Shown here: positions 5,840-16,800 of the stretch, piece by piece | How the letters are laid out: the number at the start of each line of letters is the position of its first letter | How positions within the stretch are numbered: the stretch's first letter is position 1 | Origin: Congregibacter brevis | GTDB taxonomy: Bacteria > Pseudomonadota > Gammaproteobacteria > Pseudomonadales > Halieaceae | Assembly (NCBI RefSeq): GCF_045689245.1 | Contig: NZ_CP136865.1 | Location: 2,170,001 to 2,234,000, forward strand | Reading direction: 5' to 3' | DNA: 64,000 bases | Program-made: the position numbers and the translations under genes | Notes under the pieces: generated by a model | The model's input: only the letters and a program-made list of their open reading frames with translations | The model's database searches: none | What the model was told of the DNA's origin: nothing

Positions 5840-8785
5840 TTAAAGCTCTTTGAAGCTCATACTTAAAGACTCAAGGTAGCTTGCGCTTTCGTCGCGGTTG
5901 GCGCTGCCCGTTACAACGGCTATCGATGCGTTCTCGGGAACCAGATACTCAGCCGCCACTCGTTTCAGATCCTCTAGCGTGACTTCAAGAATGCGTTGTC
6001 TGAATACCATGCGCTGATCATGATTTCGGCCAAAGCGTCGATTGTGGAAGTCTTGCTTAGCCTCGCCGGCTGGTGAGCCCGGTTTATCGATCGTGCTGAT
6101 TACGCCAAGAATGGCCTCTTCCAGTCCTGAGCCGTTGTGGTCACCGGACGCCATCCACTCGATGCTGTCATCAAAGTCGCTTAGCGTGCCCTCAATGCGT
6201 GGGTCTCGATAGGAGTAGAAACGGAATGCGGCAATGCTCGCATCATGACTGGCGCCACCACCATAGGCACCGCCTTGTTCACGAATCGCACGGTGCAGAA
6301 AGCCGTTGCGTAGGTAGCCGGACAGCACCGTTAGTGCGGCCGCGTCAGCGTGTCCGCTGGGTACTGTCGCATAGGCCTTTGCGCAGAAGCTTACCTGTGA
6401 GTTGGCAACCCAGCACTCTCTGCGGGACTCTCTGAGCATCGGCAGACGTAAGGGTGCGCCGCTATGCGTTGGCAGTGTCTCCCAAACTTTGGCAGCCTCC
6501 TGCGCTAGGCTGGCGGTCCGGCCAGGCTCTGCCACGATAAGTGCTTCCCATGAAGCGTCTCGAAGCTTTTCATTGAGTTGCTTTAGCTGGTTAGCAAAGG
6601 CCTCTAGCTTATTCGGGTCCGCGAGAGAATCGTCCAACTGCCGCAGTGTCGCGATGCCTTGCATACCCGAGAGCTCATGGTGAAGCATCGCTAACGGGCT
6701 CATCCCTGCGCAGGCTGCAAGCATTGCCAAGCTATGGCCTTGCCCCGTGATGGACTGCTCCCGCCGAGCGCGTTGCTGTGCAACCAGTTCCCTTATGCGG
6801 GGTAACTCGTCAAAACGTACCTCAAGCAAGGTGTCACGCATCAACGCTGCTTGATCGTGGCTTTTTCGTGCCAGCGCTTTTGAAGACAACACGAGGCTTG
6901 CTTGGGCGACCTGCTCGTCTTCTATGCTGCCGCGCATGGAAGTGAAGAGGCTAATGGATCCAACCGACGATGACTGGCGGTGTTGCGTCTCCAGGTAGTC
7001 GGCTGCTCCTAATCCCAGCTCAGCTGTCATGCCCGTAAGGTGGGGCAGCAAGGACAGTTCGTCGGAGCTCAGGTCCGGGATCGCACAGCTTAGCTGCTGG
7101 TACACCAAGCCATTAGTACCTTGTTCGTAAAGAGTGAAGGGCAGGTTTCCCAGTGTTACTTCGTCATAAGATAACTTTGGCAGGGTGCCAGGTACATCCT
7201 GCAGAGTGACTTTTGGCAGTATCTCAGGGTCGTCTTCCTGCGCCTGGCGCTTTAAAAGTGCCTTCGCCTGATCGACGATGGCGGCTTTCTCTGACTCATC
7301 AAGACCTGCTTTCATGTCCGCTAGTCGCTGTTGCTCTTCGTCGCGTTTTTTCTGCGAGAGTGTGCCGTTTGGAGTCATGACCAAAGTGAGCCGATGAGGA
7401 TTATCGAGCAGCAACTTTTGAGCGAGCCCTCGAATGTACTCTGGGTCTTGAATCTGCTCTCGCAGCTGCGCAATAACCGGCTCAAGATCCATAGAGGGTA
7501 TGGGGTCGGCGTAGTGAGCCGCAGGTCCTAATGCCTGAAGAATGAGATTCAGTCCAAAAGGCATGCCGTCGCCGCTAATCTCCCGTTGGTGGAGTTCCAA
7601 CTGGTGAAGTACAGCCTCTAGCTGCTCACGCGGTATCCCGTTCTTGGCAATGTCTCCGATAACACCGAGGACTAGCGTTTCAAGTTCTTCCTCGTGCTCT
7701 GGGTTACTACCCTCGATGCCACAACAGAACACCAGTTCCCGAAGAGAGTCCTCCAGGCCGCAAAGTGGAGAGGGGGCGGTACCAAGTTCAGTGGTTTCCA
7801 GGACCTGTTGCAGTGGTGAGGCACTGTTTTCCATGAGTACGCTGGACAGCAGCTGAGCCTCCAGTAGATCTTTGAGCTCTGCGCTCTCGCCTAGTAACCA
7901 GCCTACGACGATGTGTGTATGTCCCTCACTACTCCCTTCCTCATCGAAGGCATATTCTTCGACGACGCGTTTGGGTTCTGAGTAGCGCTTCTCGGGATTC
8001 ACCACGATACGCTTCTCAAGGCGGGGGAACTGCCGTAAAGCTTGATCGTGAAAAACGGCTTGGTGTTCGGCGGCCGGAATATCCCCAAAGGTCATAAAAG
8101 TGGCATTACTGGGGTGGTAGTGACTTTGATAAAACTCTTGAAGTTGCTCATAGCTGAGTTCGGGAATGTTCTCGGGCTCGCCGCCAGAGTTGTAGTGATA
8201 GGTACTGGTCGGGAACAGGTGATGGCAAAGCGTCTGCCAAAGGCGTGAAGGAACCGAGCTCATGGCGCCCTTCATCTCGTTATACACCACACCCTTGTAG
8301 ACGAGGTCGCTATCCGTGTCGTTCGGTTCAGCGAACTCCACGCGGTGACCTTCCTGTGCAAAGTCGAGAGGATCGAGCTTCGAGAAAAAGACCGCGTCCA
8401 AATACACATCGAGCAGATTGCGAAAGTCTTTGCGGTTTTGGCTGGCAAAAGGATAGGCGGTCCAGTCAGAACTGGTGAACGCATTCATAAAGGTATTCAG
8501 AGACCGGCGAAGCATCATGAAGAAGGGGTCTCGTACCGGGTAGCGTTCGCTGCCGCAGAGTGCTGTGTGTTCCAGAATGTGCGCTACACCGCGGCTGTCT
8601 TCAGGGACTGTTCGCAGGGCTACCAGGAACACGTTCTCGGGATTATCCGTCGCAAAGTGGTAGTGGATGGCCCCGGTGTCGCGATGTTCGAAGTGCTCAA
8701 CACGGATATTCAAAGCTTCGATGCGTTCGGAGCGCAGCGGGATAAAGCTGTCGTGGGATATAGGGAGCTTGGACGGACTGTTCAT
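5840..8785 (-). CDS. M16C zinc metalloprotease (presequence protease/insulinase family)
   Basis: A 981-residue protein with the inverted zinc motif HILEH at about residues 69-73, followed by the family stretch TALCGSERYPVRDPFF. The second zinc-ligand glutamate is probably in YKGVVYNEMKGAM near residue 170. Length and layout (two catalytic-type halves joined by a long linker, with an RYRLEP-like C-terminal domain around GGAYGGGAS) match PreP/SYM1 peptidases, which degrade short unfolded peptides inside a clam-shell chamber. There is no signal peptide, so it is probably cytoplasmic. The ATG at 8785 is taken rather than the preceding TTG. It is a lone minus-strand gene, convergent with the C39 cluster. 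Confidence 0.9.
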   Translation of the reverse strand: MNSPSKLPISHDSFIPLRSERIEALNIRVEHFEHRDTGAIHYHFATDNPENVFLVALRTVPEDSRGVAHILEHTALCGSERYPVRDPFFMMLRRSLNTFMNAFTSSDWTAYPFASQNRKDFRNLLDVYLDAVFFSKLDPLDFAQEGHRVEFAEPNDTDSDLVYKGVVYNEMKGAMSSVPSRLWQTLCHHLFPTSTYHYNSGGEPENIPELSYEQLQEFYQSHYHPSNATFMTFGDIPAAEHQAVFHDQALRQFPRLEKRIVVNPEKRYSEPKRVVEEYAFDEEGSSEGHTHIVVGWLLGESAELKDLLEAQLLSSVLMENSASPLQQVLETTELGTAPSPLCGLEDSLRELVFCCGIEGSNPEHEEELETLVLGVIGDIAKNGIPREQLEAVLHQLELHQREISGDGMPFGLNLILQALGPAAHYADPIPSMDLEPVIAQLREQIQDPEYIRGLAQKLLLDNPHRLTLVMTPNGTLSQKKRDEEQQRLADMKAGLDESEKAAIVDQAKALLKRQAQEDDPEILPKVTLQDVPGTLPKLSYDEVTLGNLPFTLYEQGTNGLVYQQLSCAIPDLSSDELSLLPHLTGMTAELGLGAADYLETQHRQSSSVGSISLFTSMRGSIEDEQVAQASLVLSSKALARKSHDQAALMRDTLLEVRFDELPRIRELVAQQRARREQSITGQGHSLAMLAACAGMSPLAMLHHELSGMQGIATLRQLDDSLADPNKLEAFANQLKQLNEKLRDASWEALIVAEPGRTASLAQEAAKVWETLPTHSGAPLRLPMLRESRRECWVANSQVSFCAKAYATVPSGHADAAALTVLSGYLRNGFLHRAIREQGGAYGGGASHDASIAAFRFYSYRDPRIEGTLSDFDDSIEWMASGDHNGSGLEEAILGVISTIDKPGSPAGEAKQDFHNRRFGRNHDQRMVFRQRILEVTLEDLKRVAAEYLVPENASIAVVTGSANRDESASYLESLSMSFKEL

Positions 8786-8923
8786 CAAATTACCAGATTC
8801 TTAAAAACGCCTATTCTAACGCAAATTGCTTGTTTTCTTTAGCGCAGCAAGTCGTGAAGAGTGCGGAGCGTCTGGAGAGACGCATATAGCTGGTCTTGGC
8901 TAGAAACGTTTGTTCAGAGGGAC

Positions 8924-9715
8924 TTACTGGAGGGCTCTGGGCGCAGGCAGGGCGCGAAGTCTTAGCTTATACAGCCAGGGCCAGCGTTTACCCGTCACCC
9001 ACAGCGCATTGTTGTTGGCATCCCAGGCTATGCCGTTGAGGACATCGGTATCTGGCAGTCGCTCCGCTGGGTCTAACAGCCCTCGAAGGTCAACAATACC
9101 CAAAACATGACCGTTTGCTGGATCAATGCGCACGAGCTGATTCGACTGCCATACATTGGCCCAAACCTCGCCGTTGATCCATTCCAACTCGTTGAGACGC
9201 GGCAGCGGTCTCGATCCCAAAGAGACCGCTAAGGTACGCTGTAATGACATGTCCATGGGGTCAAGAAAATACAGCTGATGGCTGCCGTCGCTGTAGATGA
9301 GCTCTGAACCGTTATGGGTGATACCCCAGCCTTGCGTGCTAATTCGGTGAGTGTCGATTTGTTCAAAGGACTCGGCGTCGTATTCCAGAAGCAGGCCAGA
9401 GCGCCAGGTCAGTTGATAGATACGGTTGTTCAAAACGGTAATACCCTCACCAAACAGCTCATCGGGAAGCGCTAGCTCCTGGGTGAGATTCATCGAGGGG
9501 AAGTCATAGGCCAGTAGGCGCGACTCAGTGTAAAGTCCTGTGCCGACGTACAAGGTGTTATCGACAATTTGCAGGCCTTGAACAAAGTTCTCCCGCGGCT
9601 GTGCTATGCGCTCCAACACTTCGTAACCGAAGCGTTGCAGATCTGCCGCGACAACCGCTGTGAAGCTTAAAGGCAGAAGATACATCGCCAGTAGTAGCGA
9701 CGCACGTGCAGCCAT
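8924..9715 (-). CDS. Glutaminyl-peptide cyclotransferase (glutamine cyclotransferase family)
   Basis: A 263-residue exported protein. A signal peptide ends near AVVAAD. The mature part is a beta-propeller of the plant-type glutamine cyclotransferase family, recognisable by NFVQGLQ, YVGTGLYTESRL, LFGEGIT, YQLTWRSG, LNELEW, VWANVWQSN and DVLNGIA. The enzyme converts N-terminal glutamine of peptides to pyroglutamate. An ATG at 9730 overlaps the mnmC stop, but the ATG at 9715 has GGAG five bases upstream and starts directly before the signal peptide, so it is preferred. It is the last gene of the minus-strand group with mnmC. Confidence 0.88.
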   Translation of the reverse strand: MAARASLLLAMYLLPLSFTAVVAADLQRFGYEVLERIAQPRENFVQGLQIVDNTLYVGTGLYTESRLLAYDFPSMNLTQELALPDELFGEGITVLNNRIYQLTWRSGLLLEYDAESFEQIDTHRISTQGWGITHNGSELIYSDGSHQLYFLDPMDMSLQRTLAVSLGSRPLPRLNELEWINGEVWANVWQSNQLVRIDPANGHVLGIVDLRGLLDPAERLPDTDVLNGIAWDANNNALWVTGKRWPWLYKLRLRALPAPRALQ

Positions 9716-9726
9716 GCTTACTCCAT

Positions 9727-11739
9727 TCATGCTGTACGGGCCTTAGATCTTGGTTTTCCGCGCACCAGTCCTCGGATGAGGAATCGCGCGGGGCACAGTG
9801 CCCGCTGTAGCTCCCGGCTTACAGGAATTGGCTCTCCCAGTACTTGCGTGGCGATTAGTTCTGCACTCATAGCCGCGTAGCTTAAACCCCTGGACCCGTG
9901 GGCGGTACTGACAAAAAGTCCGGACAGGTAGGCGCCATGCTCCGGGATGATCTGGCTGGCATCCCACTGCAGCGCGCTAAATCGTTCTGTGAAGACTGAT
10001 TCGTCTGGAACAGGCCCTGCGACGGGGAGGTAGTCCGGTGATACACAGCGAAGTTCTGCGCGGCCCCGAAGTTTGGCAGGATCAAGAGCGCCTAGGTGTT
10101 CTTTCCAAGCGGGTAGGGCACGCCCGAGTGCTTCAAGATTATCTCGGTTCTCTTCGACGCGCATTTCTTTGCTAGCGTCTCCGGGTTTGAAAGTGGCGCC
10201 AATGCAGTGTTCGCCGTTCAACGCGGGTGTGATGTAACCGCGATGGCAAAAGCTCGTCAGAAGGGGCTTATCCTTTGGTGCAGGTATTTGAGTGGTTTGG
10301 CCGCGCACAACGCGAAGGGGTAAGTTCTTTGTTTGTTCAATCGACCGCCCCCCTGGGCCGGTGGCGAGTACCAGGACCGGCGCAGTTCCGTGAAGTTCTC
10401 CCTTCGTGTCTCGTACTTCCCAAAGACCATCTTTGGTCTGAGTGAAATTAAGTTCGCCGCACTGCTCCCGCAAGGTAATGCCATCTTGACCAAGAAGTGC
10501 CCGACATACCGCGGGGGGGGATAGCCAGCCAGAACCTGGTTGCCAAAGCCCGGGCGCTGCGCCGGCAATGCCGAGTAAGGTTTCTACTTGCTCCGCGCTG
10601 CTGCTTTGCGCGACGGCTTCGAGGCCCACTAGTGCGGAAGCTAATGTTGATCCATCGCCTCGGGGTGTATCTGTTTGCACGCAGCCACTGAGCGCGCCAT
10701 CAACGCCTGCAGCGAGAGAGCCGTCTTCGAACATCCTCTGGTAGAGCTCTCGGGCGAAAAGAAAAGCGGCTAGCGAAAATTCTCCGAGTATTGAGCGCTC
10801 GTACGACAGCCGGGTAAACAGGACACCTTGCGCATTACCGGAACCGCCCCCAGCCGCTGTGCTCTCATCCAGCACTGTGACTGCTATTCCCCGCCGCGCA
10901 AGAGCGGCCGCGGCGTGAGCCCCGGCGAGTCCGGCCCCGATAACCAAAGCGGATGGGTGGCAGGTAAATGCGGTGCTGGTATTAAGATCCCATGGAGTCA
11001 TTGCCGGCGGCGCTTGTCCAGTGCAGGCATCTTCTACGACGACGCCCTGTAAGCATTCGCGTTTGCGCCCAAAACCGGGGCGTTTGGACATGCGAAAGCC
11101 GGCCGTCTCAAGGTCTCTGCGTACGGCACCGGAGGCACTGAAGGTGGCGATAGTCGCCGACGGCTTACTGGCGTCGATCATGTGGCCAAATAGCTCGGGC
11201 ATCCACATGGCTTCGTTTTGTCGGGGAGCAAAGCCGTCTAAATACCAGGCATCAACGAGGGGTCGTTGTAGGCTGGAGAGCTCTGGTAGTGCGTCTTGAA
11301 CGTCTGCCCAAACCAAATCGAGAGTAACGCGCCCACCGGCGAACACGCGGCGATGCACCCCGGGTAGTGGAGGGGGGTAGGCAGCTATCAATTGTGATGC
11401 GAATTCAGAAAGCTGGGGCCATCGCCCCAGACCTTGCTCAAAATCGTCCCGACTGAGCGGGTGACGATCCACACTCCAAAAATGCAGTCTAGAGTCATGT
11501 CCTGCAAAGCGCTCGAAACATTGCCAACTTTGGAGGAAATTCAGGCCCGTGCCGAAACCAAGCTCAGCAATCGTGAACAAATGCGTGTTCTGGCGGCTAA
11601 GACGCGATTCCAGATCACTGCCTTCAATAAACACGTATTGCGACTCCGCGAGCCCGTTGTCTGGACTGAAGTAACAATCATCGTAGAGGAGAGAGCGAGG
11701 TTCGCCGTCTTCAGTCCATTGCAGATGGGCGGTCTCCAT
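9727..11739 (-). CDS. mnmC: Bifunctional tRNA mnm5s2U biosynthesis protein MnmC
   Basis: A 670-residue fusion protein acting on the wobble uridine of tRNA. The N-terminal half is the MnmD-type SAM methyltransferase (YFSPDNGLAESQYVF, ELGFGTGLNFL as the SAM loop, and WYLDGFAPRQNEAMW). The C-terminal half is the FAD-dependent oxidoreductase that removes the carboxymethyl group (dinucleotide-binding GAGLAGAHAAAALARRG, later GSRGLSYAAMSAELI). Order and length match the Escherichia coli protein. The frame is open to 11808, but METAHLQWTEDG at 11739 aligns with the family start and avoids overlap with the upstream gene. It contains a run of eight G at 10513-10520. Confidence 0.93.
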   Translation of the reverse strand: METAHLQWTEDGEPRSLLYDDCYFSPDNGLAESQYVFIEGSDLESRLSRQNTHLFTIAELGFGTGLNFLQSWQCFERFAGHDSRLHFWSVDRHPLSRDDFEQGLGRWPQLSEFASQLIAAYPPPLPGVHRRVFAGGRVTLDLVWADVQDALPELSSLQRPLVDAWYLDGFAPRQNEAMWMPELFGHMIDASKPSATIATFSASGAVRRDLETAGFRMSKRPGFGRKRECLQGVVVEDACTGQAPPAMTPWDLNTSTAFTCHPSALVIGAGLAGAHAAAALARRGIAVTVLDESTAAGGGSGNAQGVLFTRLSYERSILGEFSLAAFLFARELYQRMFEDGSLAAGVDGALSGCVQTDTPRGDGSTLASALVGLEAVAQSSSAEQVETLLGIAGAAPGLWQPGSGWLSPPAVCRALLGQDGITLREQCGELNFTQTKDGLWEVRDTKGELHGTAPVLVLATGPGGRSIEQTKNLPLRVVRGQTTQIPAPKDKPLLTSFCHRGYITPALNGEHCIGATFKPGDASKEMRVEENRDNLEALGRALPAWKEHLGALDPAKLRGRAELRCVSPDYLPVAGPVPDESVFTERFSALQWDASQIIPEHGAYLSGLFVSTAHGSRGLSYAAMSAELIATQVLGEPIPVSRELQRALCPARFLIRGLVRGKPRSKARTA

Positions 11740-11765
11740 CGCACGGAAAGGACCTTTAGCGCGGA

Positions 11766-12536
11766 TCACGACGCTGGTCTGGCTTCTGTAGACGGCTCCT
11801 TGAGCCAAGAGGGGGTGTCAGCGCCAAGGGATCCGATCACGCTCGCTGGTATAGCATGGAGAATCCAATCTTGCCTCGGGGGGGCAACGAGGACTAAAAG
11901 ATAACGGGTTTTTTTATCCATCGCCGGGAGTTCGATCTCCCACTGAAAATCCGACACGCTCACGATGTTGCGTCCCTGACCCAGATCAGTCTGCCCCACA
12001 AATTGATGTTTGCCTATGTGCTTTAAACTGTAGGTGCTACTGCCAACGAGAGTCCCTCGCTGGCGGGTCTGTATCGTCCCTATCAAAGGACTGTTACTGC
12101 GACGCTCGCCAATTGTTGCGTCGTTGCTGCGGCGCTCGATCTCAGCCAGTAGCTGAGGCCACTCGTCGATTCTCAATAACAGTTTGTCGGCCGAGTAGGG
12201 GGCGGCAAGGGCTGCCGCCATCTGAGATTCGCTGGCGGTGCGATCAAGCTCAATAGTTTCTGTGAGTACTGTGGGTTCCTCGATTGGGTCGCTGTCTGCG
12301 CCCTGATGACGCATTAGCAGGCCGCGGAGCCGGTCGACATCGGTCTCAGGGTCAACGGCATTCTCAGCTTCCTGCGAGTAACTCCATGAAGCACCGAGCA
12401 GAGCAATATTCAGGGTTAGCAGCAATACGTTGCGCAGCGCGACGCCTGCGAAGAAAGAGTACGTCCGCCTACCGACCACTGTTTTTGCTGACTGTCTCAT
12501 TGACTGTTTAGCTGCTTGTGCCATTGTTAGCGTCAT
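11766..12536 (-). CDS. Uncharacterised exported or membrane-anchored protein upstream of mnmC
   Basis: About 256 residues. One hydrophobic segment near the N-terminus (GVALRNVLLLTLNIALLGASW) serves as signal or anchor. The remainder is soluble and acidic-polar, with a conserved-looking core (WPQLLAEIERRS, GTIQTRQRGTLVGSSTYSL, SVSDFQWEIELPAM). I do not recognise a family. The frame is open to 12662 and several ATGs (12566, 12536, 12524) could be the start; none has a convincing ribosome site. It lies 26 bases upstream of mnmC on the same strand, so co-transcription is likely, but nothing links it to tRNA modification. Confidence 0.6.
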   Translation of the reverse strand: MTLTMAQAAKQSMRQSAKTVVGRRTYSFFAGVALRNVLLLTLNIALLGASWSYSQEAENAVDPETDVDRLRGLLMRHQGADSDPIEEPTVLTETIELDRTASESQMAAALAAPYSADKLLLRIDEWPQLLAEIERRSNDATIGERRSNSPLIGTIQTRQRGTLVGSSTYSLKHIGKHQFVGQTDLGQGRNIVSVSDFQWEIELPAMDKKTRYLLVLVAPPRQDWILHAIPASVIGSLGADTPSWLKEPSTEARPAS

Positions 12537-12718
12537 AAATGGTGCTGTTGACCTTAGGTCGACCATGACACCAGAAAACTCGTAAGTGAAAGTACAGCAT
12601 AACAAACTGCGCTCCAGAGCTCTTCGTTGCTTTTGTCTATTTCGGCCTGGAGTGGCTGGCAAGCAGCAAAGGCAATCGGTAGACTTCGCGGGCTGTTAGC
12701 CACATGTTCGGAATACCC

Positions 12719-13228
12719 ATGCCAGAAAGCACTCAACGTAAAAGCCTGCCTACCGATAAGTTCCTTACGGTCGCCGTGAATTTGATTCACAAGGCGCTCA
12801 TCGAGCCCAGCCGCACCGAGGCCAAGAGTTTGTACCGGGAATTAGAAGAAAAGAAAGTCGTTGCCCTAACAAACCTGCGCATGGAAGACGGCAGCATGGT
12901 GCGATTCGACCTGAGCCTAGATTATGAGCACTATCAAGGCCGCCTCAATTTCACCAGTTTTCGTACGGGGCTGACCATGCTTCTTTCGAGCATTGCAGAG
13001 GCCATCAAGGATCCAGCGTCTCTGCGATCCTTTGCCAACGAATCGAAAGAAGGCTCGGTTATGTTCGGCATCACTGCCCTTACTTCTGAAGAAGGGAAGC
13101 CAAGCGTCATGGTTCTGGGTGCCGATTCCGGCCGCGGCGGTCCCAACGTGGAGCTACAGCTGATGTACCTCGACCCTTCTCAGTTCGAGCAGACCGCAAA
13201 AGTTGAGTCGGACTCAGCGGCCGGCTAG
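12719..13228 (+). CDS. Uncharacterised cytoplasmic protein
   Basis: A 169-residue soluble protein starting MPESTQRKSLPTDKF, with GGAA upstream at suitable spacing; an ATG at 12704 is an alternative. It contains predicted helices (VAVNLIHKALIEPSRTEAKSL) and strands (GSMVRFDLSLDYEHYQGRLN, GSVMFGITALTSEEGKP). No catalytic motif, signal or membrane segment is visible and I do not recognise the family. It is a single gene divergent from the mnmC group and convergent with the MaoC hydratase gene. Confidence 0.6.
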   Translation: MPESTQRKSLPTDKFLTVAVNLIHKALIEPSRTEAKSLYRELEEKKVVALTNLRMEDGSMVRFDLSLDYEHYQGRLNFTSFRTGLTMLLSSIAEAIKDPASLRSFANESKEGSVMFGITALTSEEGKPSVMVLGADSGRGGPNVELQLMYLDPSQFEQTAKVESDSAAG

Positions 13229-13261
13229 AGCGAAGCCGATAAGAGGTGTAGGCGCGGTAAC

Positions 13262-13684
13262 TTAGCTCGGTGCAATGACCTCGGCGCTTCCGCGCAGCAC
13301 ATCGCGACCGTCTTCATGGCAAATCACACAATCGATAACTACCCGGCCGCGACGCTTCTTCTCACTAACCGTGAGTCGAATCGTCAGCCTATCGCCGGGA
13401 AGTGCAGGCTGCCTAAATTCAAGGCTTTGACGAAGATAGACTGTTCCTTTTCCTGGCAAAGAATGCGCCAAGCTTGCGGAAATCCAACTCGCAAGCAGCA
13501 TGCCGTGGGCGATGCGGTCTTGAAAGCCGGCAGCGCGGGCAAAATCGGCGTCAGTATGCAGGGGGTTGTGATCCCCGCTAGCCTCTGCAAACGCATCGAT
13601 ATCTTCCGCGAGCAACTCCCTTTTTATTTCGCATTGTTGTCCCTCGGTGAGTTCCGCATAGCTAAAACTGGTATCAGTGTTCAA
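13262..13684 (-). CDS. MaoC-family (R)-specific enoyl-CoA hydratase-like protein
   Basis: A 140-residue hotdog-fold protein. The hydratase motif is visible as FAEASGDHNPLHTD with the catalytic Asp and His, followed by GFQDRIAHGMLLASW. PhaJ-type enzymes hydrate trans-2-enoyl-CoA to (R)-3-hydroxyacyl-CoA and have this length. The chosen start is a TTG at 13684 with GAGG seven bases upstream, which gives the usual family N-terminus; the longer frame reaching 13813 would overlap the divergent hrpA region and adds unrelated sequence. The exact acyl substrate is not determinable. Confidence 0.85.
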   Translation of the reverse strand: MNTDTSFSYAELTEGQQCEIKRELLAEDIDAFAEASGDHNPLHTDADFARAAGFQDRIAHGMLLASWISASLAHSLPGKGTVYLRQSLEFRQPALPGDRLTIRLTVSEKKRRGRVVIDCVICHEDGRDVLRGSAEVIAPS

Positions 13685-13812
13685 TGGTGTGCCTCGCTTT
13701 TGCAGCTTCGTTATGGGGTGCATGGGGTGATAGGACTCTCGGCTGCCGCCATCGGTCTGGCGGCGCGCGTCAACGTGCCGCTCTCGATAAGAGTACCTCT
13801 TGCTGCGCAGCA

Positions 13813-16800
13813 ATGGCGAGGGCCCTGCCTGTGAGTACTGACAGCAAGGCTCATGTGCTTCGCGACATTCCTGCCCTTAGCTATCCACCTGAACTGCCCG
13901 TGGCAGAACATCGCCAAGAGATTGCTGGCGCACTGCGCGATCATCAAGTGATCATCGTAGCGGGGGAGACGGGCTCAGGTAAGACCACGCAGCTACCGAA
14001 GATCTGCATGGAGCTGGGACGAGGTCGCATACAGCGGATCGGGCATACCCAGCCTCGCCGATTAGCCGCACGAACGGTCGCACAACGCATCGCTGAAGAA
14101 GTGGGTTTACCCCTCGGGGACCTGATCGGCTATCAGGTTCGCTTTCAGGAGCACTTGGGTGAACGTACCGCAGTAAAGCTCATGACCGACGGTATTTTGC
14201 TTAGCGAAATGCAGCGTGATCGAGACTTACGGCAATACGACACCTTGATTATCGACGAGGCGCACGAGCGAAGTCTTAACATCGATTTTATCTTGGGCTA
14301 TTTAAGACGCCTCCTGCCGCGCCGCCCAGATCTAAAGGTGTTGGTCACGAGCGCGACCATCGACGTACAGCGTTTTTCAGAGCATTTTGACAACGCGCCG
14401 GTTATTGAAGTTTCGGGACGCAGTTATCCGGTAACAACGCACTACCTTTCCAGAGACAGCAGTGATTCTGAAGACCTTCTGCGGCAAGTCGCCTCGGTGG
14501 TCAAAGCAGTGCAGGCGGGGGTGCATGGGGAGCCTGGGGACATGTTGGTCTTTTTGTCCGGTGAACGGGACATCCGTGATGTGGCGCGCCAACTCAAAGG
14601 TGCTGCAGGTTTGGACGTCTTGCCGCTGTATGCGCGCTTGAGCCAAGGGGAGCAAGCCAGAGTCTTTGGGCGAAGCAGTTCTCGTGGTTTGAGAGTGGTG
14701 TTATCAACGAACGTAGCCGAAACCTCCGTTACCGTGCCCGGCATTCGGTTCGTGATTGACCCCGGTGAGGCTCGCATTAGTCGCTACTCCTACCGAACAC
14801 GAGTGCAGCGTCTTCCTATTGAGCCTGTATCCCGAGCAAGTGCTGATCAACGTCGGGGCCGTTGTGGCCGCGTCGGACCCGGTGTTTGTCTTAGGCTGTA
14901 CACCGAAGAAGACTATCTCAGTCGACCCGAGTTTACGGATCCGGAGATCAAGCGCAGTAACCTTGCAGCGGTAGTGCTGCAGATGCTGCAACTGGGCTTA
15001 GGTGATATCTCAAAGTTTCCATTTCTGGAGCCCCCGGATACACGATTGATTCGTGACGGTTACCGGCTTCTCGATGAGCTGGGCGCGGTAAATCAGCGAG
15101 AACAGTTGACCCGACTGGGTAGACGGATGGCAGCTTTTCCCATTGATCCGGCACTTTCCAGAATGGTTCTTTCGGCTCAGGAATTCTCGGTGTTGCCTGA
15201 GATGTTGGTGATTGCCAGCGCTCTTTCCATTCAGGACCCTCGAGAACGGCCGACAGATCGCCAGGCTCAGGCCGATCAATCCCATGCGCGCTTTGCGGAT
15301 CCTCGTTCGGATTTTATGAGCCTGCTGAATTTGTGGCGTTACTACGAAGAGCAGCGGCAAGAGCTGAGTGAAAACAAACTGCGTAAACTCTGCAAACGGG
15401 AGTATCTCTCCTGGCTGCGTATGCGCGAGTGGCGAGACGTGCACCGCCAGATTAGCATTGCCTGTCGTAGTCAGGGTCTTAAACCGTCGCTTGATGTGGC
15501 GACTGAGACAGACTACGCAGGTGTACATCGCTCTCTGCTTACCGGCTTGCTAGGAAATATTGCCCAGCAGGACGAGCGCCGGGAGTACCTGGCAGCCCGC
15601 AATCGGCGCTTGCAGTTGTTCCCTGGCTCGGCGGTTTATCGTAAACCGCCAAAGTGGCTGGTCGCCGGCGAAATCGTCGAGACCCAGAGGGTCTATGCGC
15701 GCAGCGCCGCTTCCATCGAAGCCCAGTGGTTGATGCAGGTGAATCCTGCCCTGTTGAAGCATCAGTACTATGAGCCGCGTTGGCAGCGAGAACAGGGCCG
15801 GGTCGTTGCGTGGCGAAGAACCAGCCTCTTTGGCCTTACCGTCAGCGATCGTGTTGCTGTGCAATACGCCAAGATTGATCCGGCTCTATGCCGTGAGCTA
15901 TTGATTCGTGAAGCGCTCATTTCGGGACGATGGTCTAAGCCACCCGCGTTTCTAAAGTACAATCTGCGTCTCCAACGAGAGGTGGAAGACCTTGAATCCC
16001 GAGTCCGCCGCCGTGATCTGCTGGTGGACGAGGAAACACTGTTTCAATTTTACGATGAACGTTTGCCGGCTAATGCGACAAACACTACGTCGTTATCAGC
16101 CTGGCTTAAGGAGGATGACAAGCGGACGGAGTTACTGAAGCTTCGCCGGGAGCAGTTACTCACCCGTGATCCAGGCGCTTTAACAGATGCCTTTCCCGAT
16201 CGTCTCGAGTGGGAGGGGCAGAGCTATAAACTGAGCTATCAGTTTTCCCCTGGGAAGCAGGCCGACGGTGTTTCGATCACCGTGCCCTTGGGCCTGCTGA
16301 ACAGGCTTCCCCGATTCCGCCTGCAGTGGCTGGTCCCCGGAGTGCTGCGAGAAAAGTGTTTGGCGCTGGTAAAAGCGCTACCAAAATCTTTGCGGAAGCA
16401 ATTGGTTCCCGTACCCGATTGGGTCGACAGGGCTTTGGCGAATATGGAGCCCGGTGATCAGCCGTTAAACGAGGCTTTGGCCAGTGCGTTACGAGCTGCA
16501 GGCGGCCCCCGAATTGACGCTAGCGAATGGGCGACCGCTGAGATTGATGACTACTACCTTATCAACCTCCGCGTGGTAGACGAGAAAAACAAACTCCTTG
16601 CCCAGGGTAGGGACGTCGATGCACTTATCGCCGAGTTTCAGGAGGCGACGCGCGAACACTTGACCACTCAGGGCGGAGACTCCCCTGCACGCGTGGGTCT
16701 TACTTCCTGGGATTTCCAAGACTTAGAGCGAGAATATGCGTTCCGACAGGCAGGTGTGGATATTCGGGCTTACCCTGCTCTGGACGATGGAGGAGATACG

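Noticed and set aside
10513..10520. Eight-G run in mnmC as a phase-variation tract
   Set aside because: It lies inside an essential-type housekeeping gene with an intact frame, so it probably only reflects local composition.
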